NCBI RefSeq assembly: GCF_000312665.1
Contig: NZ_HF536772.1
Coordinates: forward strand, 1,825,875 to 1,889,874
Length of the DNA: 64,000 nucleotides
Origin: Rhizobium mesoamericanum STM3625
GTDB taxonomy: Bacteria > Pseudomonadota > Alphaproteobacteria > Rhizobiales > Rhizobiaceae
Reading direction: 5' to 3'
Shown: one piece after another, positions 36,651-45,380 of the stretch
How positions within the stretch are numbered: position 1 is the stretch's first letter
Layout of the letters: every line of letters begins with the position of its first letter
Position numbers and translations under genes: made by a program
The notes under the pieces: model-generated
What the model saw: only the letters and a program-made list of their open reading frames with translations
Database searches by the model: none
Told to the model about the DNA's origin: nothing

Positions 36651-37658
36651 ATGACAAATCCCGTCACCGTTGAAGTCACCCGCGGGGCGCTCGTGGAAAG
36701 TCGGCATCGCGGTGCCGTCGTTGCTGTGGATGGCGATGGGAAGATCGTCTTCTCGATCGGAGATATCGATGCAGCAACCTTTCCGCGCTCTGCCTGCAAG
36801 GCGATGCAGGCGCTGCCGCTGATGGAAAGTGGCGCGGCGGATGCCTATGGCTTCGGTGACAAGGAATTGGCGCTTGCCTGCTCCTCGCACAATGGCGAGG
36901 ACGAGCATGTCGCGCTCGCCGCTGCCATGCTGGCAAAAGCTGGGCGCGATGTCGAAACGCTCGAATGCGGAGCGCATTGGTCCTCGAGCCAAAAGGTGCT
37001 GATCCATCAGGCGCGTGCCATTGGGAAGCCGACGCCGTTGCATAACAACTGCTCGGGCAAGCACGCCGGCTTCATCTGTGCTTGCTGCCATCAGGACATC
37101 GATCCCAAAGGATATGTCGGCTACGACCATCCGCTGCAGGCCGAAATCCGCGGCGTCATGGAAAGCCTGACGGGTGCGGCGCTCGGCCATGACAACTGCG
37201 GCACGGACGGCTGCTCCATCCCAACTTATGCGGTTCCCCTGCGTGGTCTGGCGCACGGCTTTGCCAAGATGGCGACCGGCCACGACCTCGAGCCGCTTCG
37301 CGCCAAGGCTTCCCGCCGGCTGTTCGATGCCTGCATGGCCGAGCCGTTCTATGTCGCCGGAACTGGCCGCGCTTGCACCGAGTTGATGAACGTGGCACCT
37401 GGCCGCATCTTCGCCAAAACCGGTGCCGAAGGCGTTTTCTGCGCGGCCGTTCCCGAGCAGGGAATTGCAGTCGCAGTCAAGTGCGACGACGGCCATTCGC
37501 GTGCCTCCGAGACAATGGTCGCGGCAACGCTCAGCCGCTTCTTCGGCAAGGACGATCCGATTCGCGCGAGCTTGGCGGCGATGGCGACTGTCCAGATGCA
37601 CAATTGGAACGGTATTCATGTTGGTGATATTCGCGCGACGGATGCGCTGTCGGCATAA
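36651..37658 (+). CDS. L-asparaginase, Rhizobium etli ReAV type (class 3)
   Basis: A 335-residue asparaginase of the family typified by R. etli ReAV, unrelated to E. coli-type enzymes. The paired nucleophile region is FPRSACKAMQ, with Ser47 and Lys50. The zinc-site residues are Cys134 and Lys137 in NNCSGKHAG, and Cys188 in DNCGTDGCSIP. Each is offset by one from the published ReAV numbering (Ser48, Lys51, Cys135, Lys138, Cys189). It hydrolyses asparagine to aspartate and ammonia. It is a single gene with its own promoter region beside a decayed transporter. Confidence 0.92.
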   Translation: MTNPVTVEVTRGALVESRHRGAVVAVDGDGKIVFSIGDIDAATFPRSACKAMQALPLMESGAADAYGFGDKELALACSSHNGEDEHVALAAAMLAKAGRDVETLECGAHWSSSQKVLIHQARAIGKPTPLHNNCSGKHAGFICACCHQDIDPKGYVGYDHPLQAEIRGVMESLTGAALGHDNCGTDGCSIPTYAVPLRGLAHGFAKMATGHDLEPLRAKASRRLFDACMAEPFYVAGTGRACTELMNVAPGRIFAKTGAEGVFCAAVPEQGIAVAVKCDDGHSRASETMVAATLSRFFGKDDPIRASLAAMATVQMHNWNGIHVGDIRATDALSA

Positions 37659-37659
37659 G

Positions 37660-37673
37660 CCGTTCCGGAACGG
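37660..37673. other. Perfect 14-base palindrome after the asparaginase gene
   Basis: CCGTTCCGGAACGG starts two bases after the stop codon. It has no loop, so it suits a dimeric protein-binding site more than a hairpin. It may be chance. Confidence 0.3.
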
Positions 37674-37797
37674 GACAGTCGCGCCGCACGAACAGAAATT
37701 GCTAATGTATGTGAAACTACAGCCCACGAGAACGGATGCGGTTTTAGACGGCTGAGTTACCATTTGCCCAGTACATCGAACGCCATGAGGGCAGGAT

Positions 37798-38547
37798 ATG
37801 TTTGCGGGTCGCTATCTTTGGTGGATGCTGATCGCCATAGCGATCTTTCTGTTTTTCACGATGTGCTTTGATTATGTGACGTGGCTGACCGTCGTTTCAT
37901 CCGGTTGCGCTCGCGTTGCCGGCTCTTGCGGACCGATCGTGGTGACCATGACCGGATCGATGAAGCCGTCCGGCGTCTACCTCGCGGGAGCCATCATCCT
38001 CGTCGTTACTCTTGCTCGCATCCACTATCTCTCGATGAATTGGGCCTGGGGCGCCGTCGTTACAATCTGGTTCGTGGCATCGGCGCCGTTTCCGTTGCTG
38101 CTCGCCAATGGCTGGACCGGCCAGTTGAAACCCGAGACGGTGCTCGAAGGGCTTCCGGTGGCGTTCCTATTCCTCATCGTCTTCTGTGCCTATATCGGCT
38201 GGGCCTTCGAAGAGAGCGGCGCGCGACCACTCGGGGCCTGGCGTCCGCTGCGAACGATCATCCGCTTCTCGGCCGTCTATGGCGCGTTGTTTGCGTTATC
38301 GGAGGCACCGGCCTTCGCCACCATCCCCGGTCGGTTCTTAGGCGACATGCGGCTTTCGGCGTCGATTGCGGCGCTGCAGCCCGGACTGCACGAACTCCTG
38401 ATCATCGGGCGGGGGCGCGATACGTTCGCCTATGTTGTATTTGCAATTTTCGTCGCCGGTCTCGCCGCAAGCTTGTTGCCGCAGAACCTGGAGGAACTCA
38501 GGGCGCGCCTTGCTCAGCCGTTCATGCTTCGAGGATCTCGGCAGTGA
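37798..38547 (+). CDS. Hypothetical polytopic membrane protein
   Basis: A 249-residue protein with about six hydrophobic segments, among them WMLIAIAIFLFFTMCFDYV, VYLAGAIILVVTLARIHYLS, PVAFLFLIVFCAYIGWAF and FAYVVFAIFVAGLAASLLP. The start at 37798 follows GAGGGCAGG. An extracytoplasmic loop contains two cysteines (SSGCARVAGSCGP). No family is recognised. Its last 26 bases overlap the convergent DeoR gene. Confidence 0.75.
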   Translation: MFAGRYLWWMLIAIAIFLFFTMCFDYVTWLTVVSSGCARVAGSCGPIVVTMTGSMKPSGVYLAGAIILVVTLARIHYLSMNWAWGAVVTIWFVASAPFPLLLANGWTGQLKPETVLEGLPVAFLFLIVFCAYIGWAFEESGARPLGAWRPLRTIIRFSAVYGALFALSEAPAFATIPGRFLGDMRLSASIAALQPGLHELLIIGRGRDTFAYVVFAIFVAGLAASLLPQNLEELRARLAQPFMLRGSRQ

Positions 38548-39286
38548 GGTGGCGATAGGGTTTAATGGTTGCCGCGGCTATGTCCGCGACGACGATCAGT
38601 CCCGACGCACCCGAGATCGAAAGGACTTGGCAAGGAGAGACGTGATCTAGTTTCTCCTCCGTCAATGGCACGTACGTCTCCGCCGCGCAGGCGGCGATGT
38701 GGCGCTTGATGGCCGCTTCTTCGAAATCGCCGGTCGAAAGGCCATGTACGGGATGGGCCGCCGTCACTCCAAGAAAAAAGATGTCCGGCCGGAGCTGCGA
38801 GATCGCAGCCATGGCAACGGAACCGACTGCCACCATTGAGTGCTTATAGAGCTTGCCGCCGATGAGGACCACGCTTGCCGTCGGATGATGTTCGAGCTCC
38901 GCGGCGATCGTCGGACTGTGCGTCGCTACTGTGAACGCAAACTCGCGCGGCAGCTGCCGGGCAATCTCCGCCGTCGTTGTGCCGCCGTCGAGAAAGATCA
39001 GCTGCCCCGGTCGCACGAGTGAGGCAGCCTTTTTTCCGAGGCGCGCCTTCATCTTAGACGAAAGGCCTTTGCGCGCCGAGAAGTCAGGAAGCTCCGGTGC
39101 GACAGGCATTGCTCCGCCATGGACTCGCTTCAGCAAGCCCTCCGCTGCCATTTCCCGCAGGTCACGGCGGATCGTGTCTTCCGACAGCGAGAAGTCTTCG
39201 GCGACGCGCTTTGCGATGACCTGGCCATCCCGCCGAAGGAGATCGAGGATTAGTGATTTGCGTTGACTGGTGAGCACGGCGTCCAT
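38522..39286 (-). CDS. DeoR/GlpR-family transcriptional regulator
   Basis: A 254-residue repressor. The N-terminal helix-turn-helix has the DeoR signature SEDTIRRDLREMAAEGLLKRVHGGA. The C-terminal sugar-phosphate-binding domain includes FLDGGTTTAEIARQL and LIGGKLYKHSMVAVGS. Start 39286 is the first Met that begins the conserved region (MDAVLTSQRKSLILDLL). It is divergent from a nucleoside deoxyribosyltransferase-like gene, and three TGCACGA half-sites lie in the shared promoter region, so it likely controls both. The effector is unknown. Confidence 0.9.
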   Translation of the reverse strand: MDAVLTSQRKSLILDLLRRDGQVIAKRVAEDFSLSEDTIRRDLREMAAEGLLKRVHGGAMPVAPELPDFSARKGLSSKMKARLGKKAASLVRPGQLIFLDGGTTTAEIARQLPREFAFTVATHSPTIAAELEHHPTASVVLIGGKLYKHSMVAVGSVAMAAISQLRPDIFFLGVTAAHPVHGLSTGDFEEAAIKRHIAACAAETYVPLTEEKLDHVSPCQVLSISGASGLIVVADIAAATIKPYRHLTAEILEA

Positions 39287-39293
39287 CCAATAA

Positions 39294-39351
39294 TTGCACG
39301 AAGTAGCATGAACTTGCACGAAATGATTCGACATTCAAGAAATATCGTGCA
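39294..39351. promoter_or_regulatory. Repeated TGCACGA half-sites between DeoR gene and DUF4406 gene
   Basis: TTGCACGAA occurs at 39294-39302 and 39314-39322, twenty bases apart. The inverted form TCGTGCA is at 39345-39351. The spacing by two helical turns and the position just upstream of the DeoR start fit a cooperative DeoR-type operator. Confidence 0.65.
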
Positions 39352-39398
39352 GTTATCTGTCGTCTCGAGCATGAAGCCGAGGGAAATGGAGCTTGACC

Positions 39399-39755
39399 AT
39401 GATGATTTTGATTGCAGGGCCTTACAGGTCCGGAACCGGCGACGACCCGGCGAAAATGGCGGCTAATTTGCAGCGCCTTGAACAACCCTCACACAGGCTG
39501 TTCAAGGCGGGTCACGTACCGATGATTGGAGAGTGGGTGGCTCTCCCGGTGTGGAATGCTGCGGGCGGCAAAGCTGTCGGAGATGATCTCTACGAACAGA
39601 TCTTCCACCCCGTCGCCGGCCGACTGTTGCAGCTTTGCGACGGCGTGCTCAGGCTCGAAGGAGAATCGAAGGGTGCCGATAACGACGTGCGCATTGCACG
39701 CGAACGCGGCATTCCCGTGTGGTACAGGGTCGAGGATGTGCCAGGCTGCACTTGA
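39399..39755 (+). CDS. DUF4406 / nucleoside 2-deoxyribosyltransferase-like protein
   Basis: A 118-residue protein. The N-terminal LIAGPYRSGTGDDPAKMAANLQRLEQ and the later CDGVLRLEGESKGADNDVRIARERGIPVW match the nucleoside deoxyribosyltransferase-like fold (DUF4406), in which the conserved Gly-Pro-Tyr loop and acid residues bind nucleotide. The catalytic activity is not proven for this branch. ATG 39399 follows GGAGCTTG. It probably belongs to the regulon of the divergent DeoR protein. Confidence 0.8.
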   Translation: MMILIAGPYRSGTGDDPAKMAANLQRLEQPSHRLFKAGHVPMIGEWVALPVWNAAGGKAVGDDLYEQIFHPVAGRLLQLCDGVLRLEGESKGADNDVRIARERGIPVWYRVEDVPGCT

Positions 39756-39845
39756 GGTGGGATGATTTAAGAGGCCGGCCTGCCGGCCTCGATCTGGCGT
39801 TTGCAGCCAGCCGCGCTATAAAGTCAGCCTCGAAGGGAGTCGATC

Positions 39846-40463
39846 ATGTTGACACTGTACTTTGCTCCGCATACCTGTGCGCTCGCAAGCCTGATTGCGC
39901 TGGAGGAGTCCGGTCTGCCGTTCAAAACGAAGAAGCTGAACTTCGCCGAAACGGAACAGCGTTCGCCTGAATATCTCGAAATCAATCCGAAGGGCAGGGT
40001 TCCCGCGCTGGTGACCGATCGCGGCGTCCTCACCGAAACGCCGGCAATCCTGGCGTTTATTGCGCAGGTCGCGCCGACCGCGCAGTTGGCGCCCCTCGAT
40101 CCCTTCGAGTTCGCCCGGATGCAGGCGTTCAACAATTATATTTGCTCGACCGTGCATGTGAACCACGCGCATGGGCGCCGAGGCAGCCGCTGGGCCGATG
40201 ATCCGGCTGCCCATGAGGCAATGAAGGCGAAAGTTCCGCAGACCATGACCGAGTGCTTCGAGATCATCGATGAGAAGATGCTGGAGGGCCCCTGGGTCAT
40301 GGGCGAATACTACTCCGTTGCCGATCCCTACCTCTTCGTCATGACCGGCTGGCTGCGGTCCGACGGCGTTGACCCGGCCCGCTTCAGGAAGGCGACGGCC
40401 CACTATGCCCAGATGATGGAGCGCCCGGCCGTTCAGCGGGCATTGGAGCTGGAGCAGGCCTAG
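39846..40463 (+). CDS. Glutathione S-transferase, beta-class-like
   Basis: A 205-residue protein with an N-terminal thioredoxin-like domain (LTLYFAPHTCALASLIALEE). The Cys at residue 10 takes the place of the usual Ser/Tyr, which is characteristic of bacterial beta-class GSTs. The cis-Pro motif is NPKGRVPALVTDRG and TETPAI binds glutathione. The C-terminal helical domain has YYSVADPYLFV. The substrate is unknown. The start follows CGAAGGGAG. Confidence 0.9.
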   Translation: MLTLYFAPHTCALASLIALEESGLPFKTKKLNFAETEQRSPEYLEINPKGRVPALVTDRGVLTETPAILAFIAQVAPTAQLAPLDPFEFARMQAFNNYICSTVHVNHAHGRRGSRWADDPAAHEAMKAKVPQTMTECFEIIDEKMLEGPWVMGEYYSVADPYLFVMTGWLRSDGVDPARFRKATAHYAQMMERPAVQRALELEQA

Positions 40464-40510
40464 GCCGTGTTGCGGCCCAAAGCACCGCCGGAGGCATGTC
40501 GGGGGTGCGC

Positions 40511-40864
40511 TCAGCCCTGAAAATTCACGGCAAGCCGCTTTGGTGCGCGGAATCGCCACGCGCCGATCAGCCGCTCCTTGAGTTCCGCGTCGCTGATCAT
40601 CGCGGCGCGCAGCGGCATAGATGGCCAGCCGATATAGTGGGATGTCTGATAGTAGATATCGGGCGCCATCTCGATCAGCCGTTCCTTGTCGTCGATCGAG
40701 ATGGAAAGCACGATCGTTTCGTTGTTCTTGACCACCACGAAGGCTTTGCCGCCGACCTTCAGCGCCGGGTTGCCGTAAGACGTGCTTTGCTCGACATCAG
40801 GAAGATTGGCTTCCACGGAAAGACGCTTGAGACGTGCAAAGATGGTATCGACCTTGTCGGACAT
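40511..40864 (-). CDS. MmcQ/YjbR-family protein
   Basis: A 117-residue protein starting at 40864 (MSDKVDTIFARLKRL). The conserved core has STSYGNPALKVGGKAFVVVKNNETIVLSI, the region DIYYQTSHYIGWPSM, and the C-terminal AELKERLIGAWRFRAPKRL, all typical of the YjbR fold, sometimes described as DNA-binding-like. Function is unknown. Confidence 0.85.
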   Translation of the reverse strand: MSDKVDTIFARLKRLSVEANLPDVEQSTSYGNPALKVGGKAFVVVKNNETIVLSISIDDKERLIEMAPDIYYQTSHYIGWPSMPLRAAMISDAELKERLIGAWRFRAPKRLAVNFQG

Positions 40865-40914
40865 TTGAGCTCGCTCGAAACTGAAGCGGGCACAGATTAA
40901 CAAATTTCAAGGGC

Positions 40915-41103
40915 CTATGCGCATTTTGCTAGCTGTCGCGGTTCCGACGCGGGCGTGTGCGGTTGCGGGCCGAGCGGCAGGTCGGCTAATGCCGTCGGCG
41001 ACATCCTGGCGAGATCGGGATGGTAGAGCGGATCCCGCTTGCTATCTGCGCTGTAGGGCGGTTCTATCGTTTCGATGCTCGAGAAAAACTTGAATATTCG
41101 CAT
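40915..41103 (-). CDS. Small hypothetical protein, 62 residues
   Basis: A short frame starting at 41103 with a GGAAGGAAGCGAGG leader. The product begins MRIFKFFSSIETIEPPYSAD and is proline-rich later (LPLGPQPHTPASEP), without membrane or signal features. The codon pattern and ribosome-binding site make it plausible. It is divergent from the LysR gene. There is no known family. Confidence 0.5.
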   Translation of the reverse strand: MRIFKFFSSIETIEPPYSADSKRDPLYHPDLARMSPTALADLPLGPQPHTPASEPRQLAKCA

Positions 41104-41223
41104 GACGTGCCTCGCTTCCTTCCAGAGTGGCGAACGAAGTATCTGCTCAACACTGCCCGATTATTGCGGCCATCCGGCCGCGTTTCAATTGAGATTGCCA
41201 TCATCTCAGTATAGAAAAACTAT

Positions 41224-42120
41224 ATGAAAAACTTGAACTCGGTTCACCTGAATGGATTGCGCGCCCTCGAGGCAGTAGGCCGGCTCGGCTCGCTGCAGGC
41301 CGCGGCCGAAGAACTCGGCGTCTCCGTCGGCGCGGTTAGCCAGCAGGTTATCAAGGCCGAAGCCCAGCTCGACCAAGCGATTTTCGAGCGCACGCCGAAA
41401 GGCATGGTCGCGACCGAAGCTGGCGGGCGCTTGCTTCCGAGCTTGACGGAAGGCTTCAAAGCGTTGTCGCAAGCGGTGGCGACGACACAGCGGCGCGACG
41501 ACAGCGTCCTGACGATCTCCGTGGCGCCGGTCTTTGCCGCGCGCTGGCTCGTCTATAGGCTCGATCGATTTGCCGAGCGGCACCCCGAGATCCGCCTGCG
41601 GATGGATGCGACCACCCGGCTCGTCAATCCGGCGCTCTGCGACGTGGATGTCGGCATCCGGGTTGGCAGCGGGCAGTGGCCCGACGTGAAGGCGGAGCTG
41701 TTGCTTCAGCAGGAGGTCTTTCCGGTCTGCTCGCCCGCCATGGCGGCGAGACTGCGCCAGCCCGCCGATATCGTGTCGCTGCCGGCGGTGATCGATGGCC
41801 GCGCCATGTTCACCTGGGATGTCTGGATGCGCGAGGCCGGTCTCTCGGGCGCGACGCTGGAAACGCGCCACGTCTTCAACGACGCCTCGCTTTGCCTCGA
41901 TGCCACGATTGCTGGGCAAGGCGTGATGCTTGCATGGCAGACACTGGCGAGCTTCGCCCTGCAGCAGGGACAGTTGGTTGCACCCTTCGGCATTCGCGCG
42001 AAAACCGGTTTCGGCCACTATTTCGTGACGGCCGAAGGCGCGCGCGAACCCAAGAAGGTGAAGGATTTCAAGGTCTGGATCCGTGAGGAAATGACCAGTA
42101 CGCTCAAGCTCTTTCCCTGA
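41224..42120 (+). CDS. LysR-family transcriptional regulator, GcvA-like
   Basis: A 298-residue LysR protein. The N-terminal helix-turn-helix is LNGLRALEAVGRLGSLQAAAEELGVSVGAVSQQVIKAE. The effector domain follows, with TISVAPVFAARWLVYRLDRFAERHP, a pattern common in GcvA-like members. No target is clear: the divergent neighbour is a tiny ORF, and the convergent GST gene starts at the far side. Confidence 0.92.
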   Translation: MKNLNSVHLNGLRALEAVGRLGSLQAAAEELGVSVGAVSQQVIKAEAQLDQAIFERTPKGMVATEAGGRLLPSLTEGFKALSQAVATTQRRDDSVLTISVAPVFAARWLVYRLDRFAERHPEIRLRMDATTRLVNPALCDVDVGIRVGSGQWPDVKAELLLQQEVFPVCSPAMAARLRQPADIVSLPAVIDGRAMFTWDVWMREAGLSGATLETRHVFNDASLCLDATIAGQGVMLAWQTLASFALQQGQLVAPFGIRAKTGFGHYFVTAEGAREPKKVKDFKVWIREEMTSTLKLFP

Positions 42121-42780
42121 TCAGACCGGTTCCTGTGACCGCGTCGCCTGCATCGCGATATAGGCGGGTCGCGACTGGCAGCGCTTGATCCAAGCGCTGA
42201 TATTGGGATGGGCATCGAACAGCGCCTGTTCCGTCTGAGCGTAGCGAAGCACCTCCGCGATGTTGAGGTCGGCGGCCGTAAAGCGATTGCCGACGACGTA
42301 TTCGTTCGTCGCGAGATGCTTTTCCAGCATCGCGAACGCCTTCTTCAGCGATCGGACGGCAACGCTGATCGTTGCCTTGCCCTCCTCGCTGTTCTGCTTC
42401 TCGTCGTCGTAGACATAAACGATCTTCACGGTATGCGGTTCAACCTCGGTTGCCGCCCAAACCGTCCACATCGTCATCAAACCGTCCTCTGCGACGGTTT
42501 GGCCGGCAAGCGGTCCGCCATGTTTGCGTGCGAGGTAAAGTGTAATGGCAAGCGACTCGTGCATCACGAGGTCGCCATCCTTGATGCTCGGGATCAGTGC
42601 CATCGGATTGATTGCCAAGAAGTCCGGTGACAGCGTATTGACAGGCGCATCGGTGGCAAGCGGGTTGGCAAGGCGCCTTGCCTGAATGACCCGCACCGAC
42701 TGGAATTTGAGCCCCAGTTCCTCGGCCATCCAGTAAACGCGCGAGGCGCGCGAGCGATAGACTCCGTAGATCGTAAGCAT
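42121..42780 (-). CDS. Glutathione S-transferase family protein
   Basis: A 219-residue GST. The thioredoxin-like N-terminus ([24 protein letters not shown]) has Ser/Arg instead of a cysteine at the active-site loop, unlike the GST at 39846. [19 protein letters not shown] provides the glutathione site and [16 protein letters not shown] the helical-domain N-capping box. Its stop abuts the LysR stop, with no terminator between. Confidence 0.9.
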   Translation of the reverse strand: MLTIYGVYRSRASRVYWMAEELGLKFQSVRVIQARRLANPLATDAPVNTLSPDFLAINPMALIPSIKDGDLVMHESLAITLYLARKHGGPLAGQTVAEDGLMTMWTVWAATEVEPHTVKIVYVYDDEKQNSEEGKATISVAVRSLKKAFAMLEKHLATNEYVVGNRFTAADLNIAEVLRYAQTEQALFDAHPNISAWIKRCQSRPAYIAMQATRSQEPV

Positions 42781-42878
42781 GTCGATGTCCTCTTAATTCG
42801 CTGGCTCCAGGGTAGAAGCGGAAACGTCTTGGCGGAAGACTCCGTGCCTTATGAATCGATGAAAGCTTTTGATGTTTC

Positions 42879-44249
42879 TCAGGAGATACGGTTGCGCTCG
42901 ACCGTCAGCTGCGCAAAACGCGAGGAACCGGTGGTCGCCAGTTCGCCCGATACCTTCTTGTTCCATTCGAAGCCGAGGACAGCTCCATCGACCGTCTCCT
43001 GAAACACATTGTCGGTGATGACGGCCGCGCCTGTGCCCTCTACCACCGAGACCGCGCAGCCGACGGGCGCCTTGCGGATGATATTTCCGGCCACGACGAG
43101 GTTGCGCATATAGGGTCCCCAGCCGAGCTGCATACCCCATCGTGGAGCACCTTCGATGATGTTGCCGGAGATCAGCGTGTCGGCTTCGGCAGCAATGCCG
43201 ATACCGAAGCCGACCTCATGCTCGTAGGGGCCTTTGAGCGTCAGATTGCGCACGACGTTTCCGGTCACGCTGGCCAGCCTGCCGCCCTGGTCGAAATTGG
43301 CGATCGAGATGCCGTTTGCCGCACCGTCCACGACATTGTCGGACACGATGGCACCTTGGAATTCGAATTCGACATAGATCGCCGTTTCGCCCGAGCGCTG
43401 GCATTGGTTGCCGGTAATCTGGACGTCGGAGGCCGAATTGGCACGGATGGCGGTGAAAGCGCAATCGGAAACGTGGTTGTTTGCGGCCATCACGTTGTCG
43501 GCGCGGAAGATGTTGATGCCGTTGCCGTTCTGGCCGGTGCCGCCGTCATTGGCCTTGATCCTGCAGATGCGGTTGCCGTCAACGACGCTGTTATCAGCCG
43601 CCTTCTTCCAGCGGTGCACGAGAATGCCGCCATTGCCGCAGTCGGAGACGTCATTGGCGGTGATTGAAAGTCCGTCGGATTCGACGGCATAGATGCCGGA
43701 CTGGCCCGCACCCGATATGCGGCTGCGCTCGATCCGGCCGCCGCATCGCTCCAGTTGAACGGCGTGCTTGCGGCTGCCGGCGATATCGCAATTGTCGATC
43801 ATCACCTTTTCGACGCCGGTAAATTGCAGTAGCGCGCCGGCATAGTCGCCAAGCCAGCGGTTCTGCCCGTCGATGGCTATGTTCGACAGTTCGACGCGCT
43901 TGACACTGTCAGCGCTGAAGAGGTGGCCGTCGCCCGTATAGACGATGCGCGACGCTCCCGGTACGCCTGTTATCCGCGTATTCTCCGGCAGCACGAGATT
44001 GGAAACCCTGTAGGTGCCGGGTGGCAGGAAAACCGGCACGTTTTCCGCTGCGGCCTGATCGATCATCTTCTGCAGTCTTACGCGGTCGTCCGCCCCGGGC
44101 GTCATCTTATATTGGACTGACCCGGTAGCTCCCCGCAGATTACGGTCGCGCGTTGCCGCCAAGCTGCGGGAAGCAATCAGCGCGAGCGCCGATACTCCCG
44201 CAAGGTGGAAGAAGTCGCGGCGCGACGATGCTAATGAAGTTTTCCTCAT
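42879..44249 (-). CDS. TAT-exported parallel beta-helix repeat protein (TIGR03808 family)
   Basis: A 456-residue protein. The start at 44249 opens a twin-arginine signal (SSRRDFFHLAGVSALALIAS), so the folded protein is exported by TAT. The rest is built from right-handed beta-helix turns of ~22 residues with N-x-V/I patterns (SISNFD-like turns such as VTGNVVRNLTLKG, ISGNIIEGAPRWG, VAGNIIRKAPVG). A conserved YRVSNLVLPENTRITG entry strand resembles polysaccharide-lyase/pectin-binding folds. The TIGR03808 name is from memory and the function is unknown; a surface polysaccharide substrate is a guess. Confidence 0.82.
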   Translation of the reverse strand: MRKTSLASSRRDFFHLAGVSALALIASRSLAATRDRNLRGATGSVQYKMTPGADDRVRLQKMIDQAAAENVPVFLPPGTYRVSNLVLPENTRITGVPGASRIVYTGDGHLFSADSVKRVELSNIAIDGQNRWLGDYAGALLQFTGVEKVMIDNCDIAGSRKHAVQLERCGGRIERSRISGAGQSGIYAVESDGLSITANDVSDCGNGGILVHRWKKAADNSVVDGNRICRIKANDGGTGQNGNGINIFRADNVMAANNHVSDCAFTAIRANSASDVQITGNQCQRSGETAIYVEFEFQGAIVSDNVVDGAANGISIANFDQGGRLASVTGNVVRNLTLKGPYEHEVGFGIGIAAEADTLISGNIIEGAPRWGMQLGWGPYMRNLVVAGNIIRKAPVGCAVSVVEGTGAAVITDNVFQETVDGAVLGFEWNKKVSGELATTGSSRFAQLTVERNRIS

Positions 44250-44369
44250 AGCGATCGTTCTGCAGGAAACGTGCCAGCGCACCTGTTTCATTTTAGTACA
44301 GGCAAGCGTCGTCCGGCCTGGTCACACATCCCACTGGCCCTTGCGCTCTTTCCCGCTATCTTTGCTGGC

Positions 44370-45380
44370 ATGAGACCAGACGCCTTGCTCTATCCCGCCC
44401 CCGAAGGGCTTTATTGTCCCGAGGGAGAATTCTATGTGGACCCCGTGCGTCCGGTCGGGCGAGCCCTGATCACCCACGGCCATTCCGATCACGCGCGGCC
44501 CGGCCATGTGAACGTACTCGCGACGCGCCAGACGCTCGACATCATGCAGATCCGCTATGGCGACGGCTTCTGCGCAAGCGAGCAGGCTGCCGTCTTCGGC
44601 GAGGAGATCCTGATCAATGGCGTGAAAGTCAGCTTTCATCCGGCCGGCCATGTGCTCGGCTCGGCGCAGATCGCCATCGAGAAGAACAGCACCCGCATCG
44701 TCGTCTCGGGCGATTACAAGCGGCGCGCAGACCCGACGTGCGCGGCCTACGTGCCGGTGCCCTGCGATGTCTTCATCACCGAAGCCACCTTCGGTCTACC
44801 TGTCTTCCACCACCCCGATCCCGTCGATGAGATGGGCAAGCTCTACGCCTCGCTGCGCCAATTTCCGGAGCGCACCCATCTGATCGGCGCCTATGCACTC
44901 GGCAAGGCGCAGCGCGTCATCCGCCTGCTGCGCGACACCGGCTACGACCAGCCGATCTATATCCACGGCGCGATGGAACGTCTCTGTGACTACTATGTGG
45001 AACAAGGCATCGATCTTGGTGAGCTTCGCCCGGCGACAATCGAAAGCCGCGACAAATCCGCCTTCAAGGGAGCCATCGTCGTCGGCCCGTCCTCCGCCTT
45101 TGCCGATCGTTGGGCGCGACGCTTCAATGAGCCGCTGCCGGCATTTGCCTCTGGCTGGATGATGGTGCGTCAGCGCGCCAAACAGCAGGGCGTCGAGCTG
45201 CCGCTGGTCATCTCCGACCATTGCGACTGGCCCGAACTGATCGAGACGATCAGCGATCTGCGCCCCGGGGAAGTGTGGGTGACGCATGGCCGCGAGGAGG
45301 CGCTGGTTCGCTGGTGCCAGCTGCAAGGCGTCAGGGCCCGGCCGCTCCACCTGGTCGGTTATGAAGACGAGGCTGACTGA
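44370..45380 (+). CDS. Ligase-associated DNA 3'-exonuclease (MBL fold)
   Basis: A 336-residue metallo-beta-lactamase/beta-CASP-like nuclease. Start 44370 begins MRPDALLYPAPEGLYCPEGEFY. The metal motif is THGHSDHARPGH (H-x-H-x-D-H), with later ligands in FHPAGHVLGSAQ, SGDYKRRADPT and SDHCDWPEL. This protein is normally found beside an ATP-dependent ligase, and here it overlaps the ligase start by one base. It is thought to trim DNA ends in a repair pathway. Confidence 0.9.
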   Translation: MRPDALLYPAPEGLYCPEGEFYVDPVRPVGRALITHGHSDHARPGHVNVLATRQTLDIMQIRYGDGFCASEQAAVFGEEILINGVKVSFHPAGHVLGSAQIAIEKNSTRIVVSGDYKRRADPTCAAYVPVPCDVFITEATFGLPVFHHPDPVDEMGKLYASLRQFPERTHLIGAYALGKAQRVIRLLRDTGYDQPIYIHGAMERLCDYYVEQGIDLGELRPATIESRDKSAFKGAIVVGPSSAFADRWARRFNEPLPAFASGWMMVRQRAKQQGVELPLVISDHCDWPELIETISDLRPGEVWVTHGREEALVRWCQLQGVRARPLHLVGYEDEAD

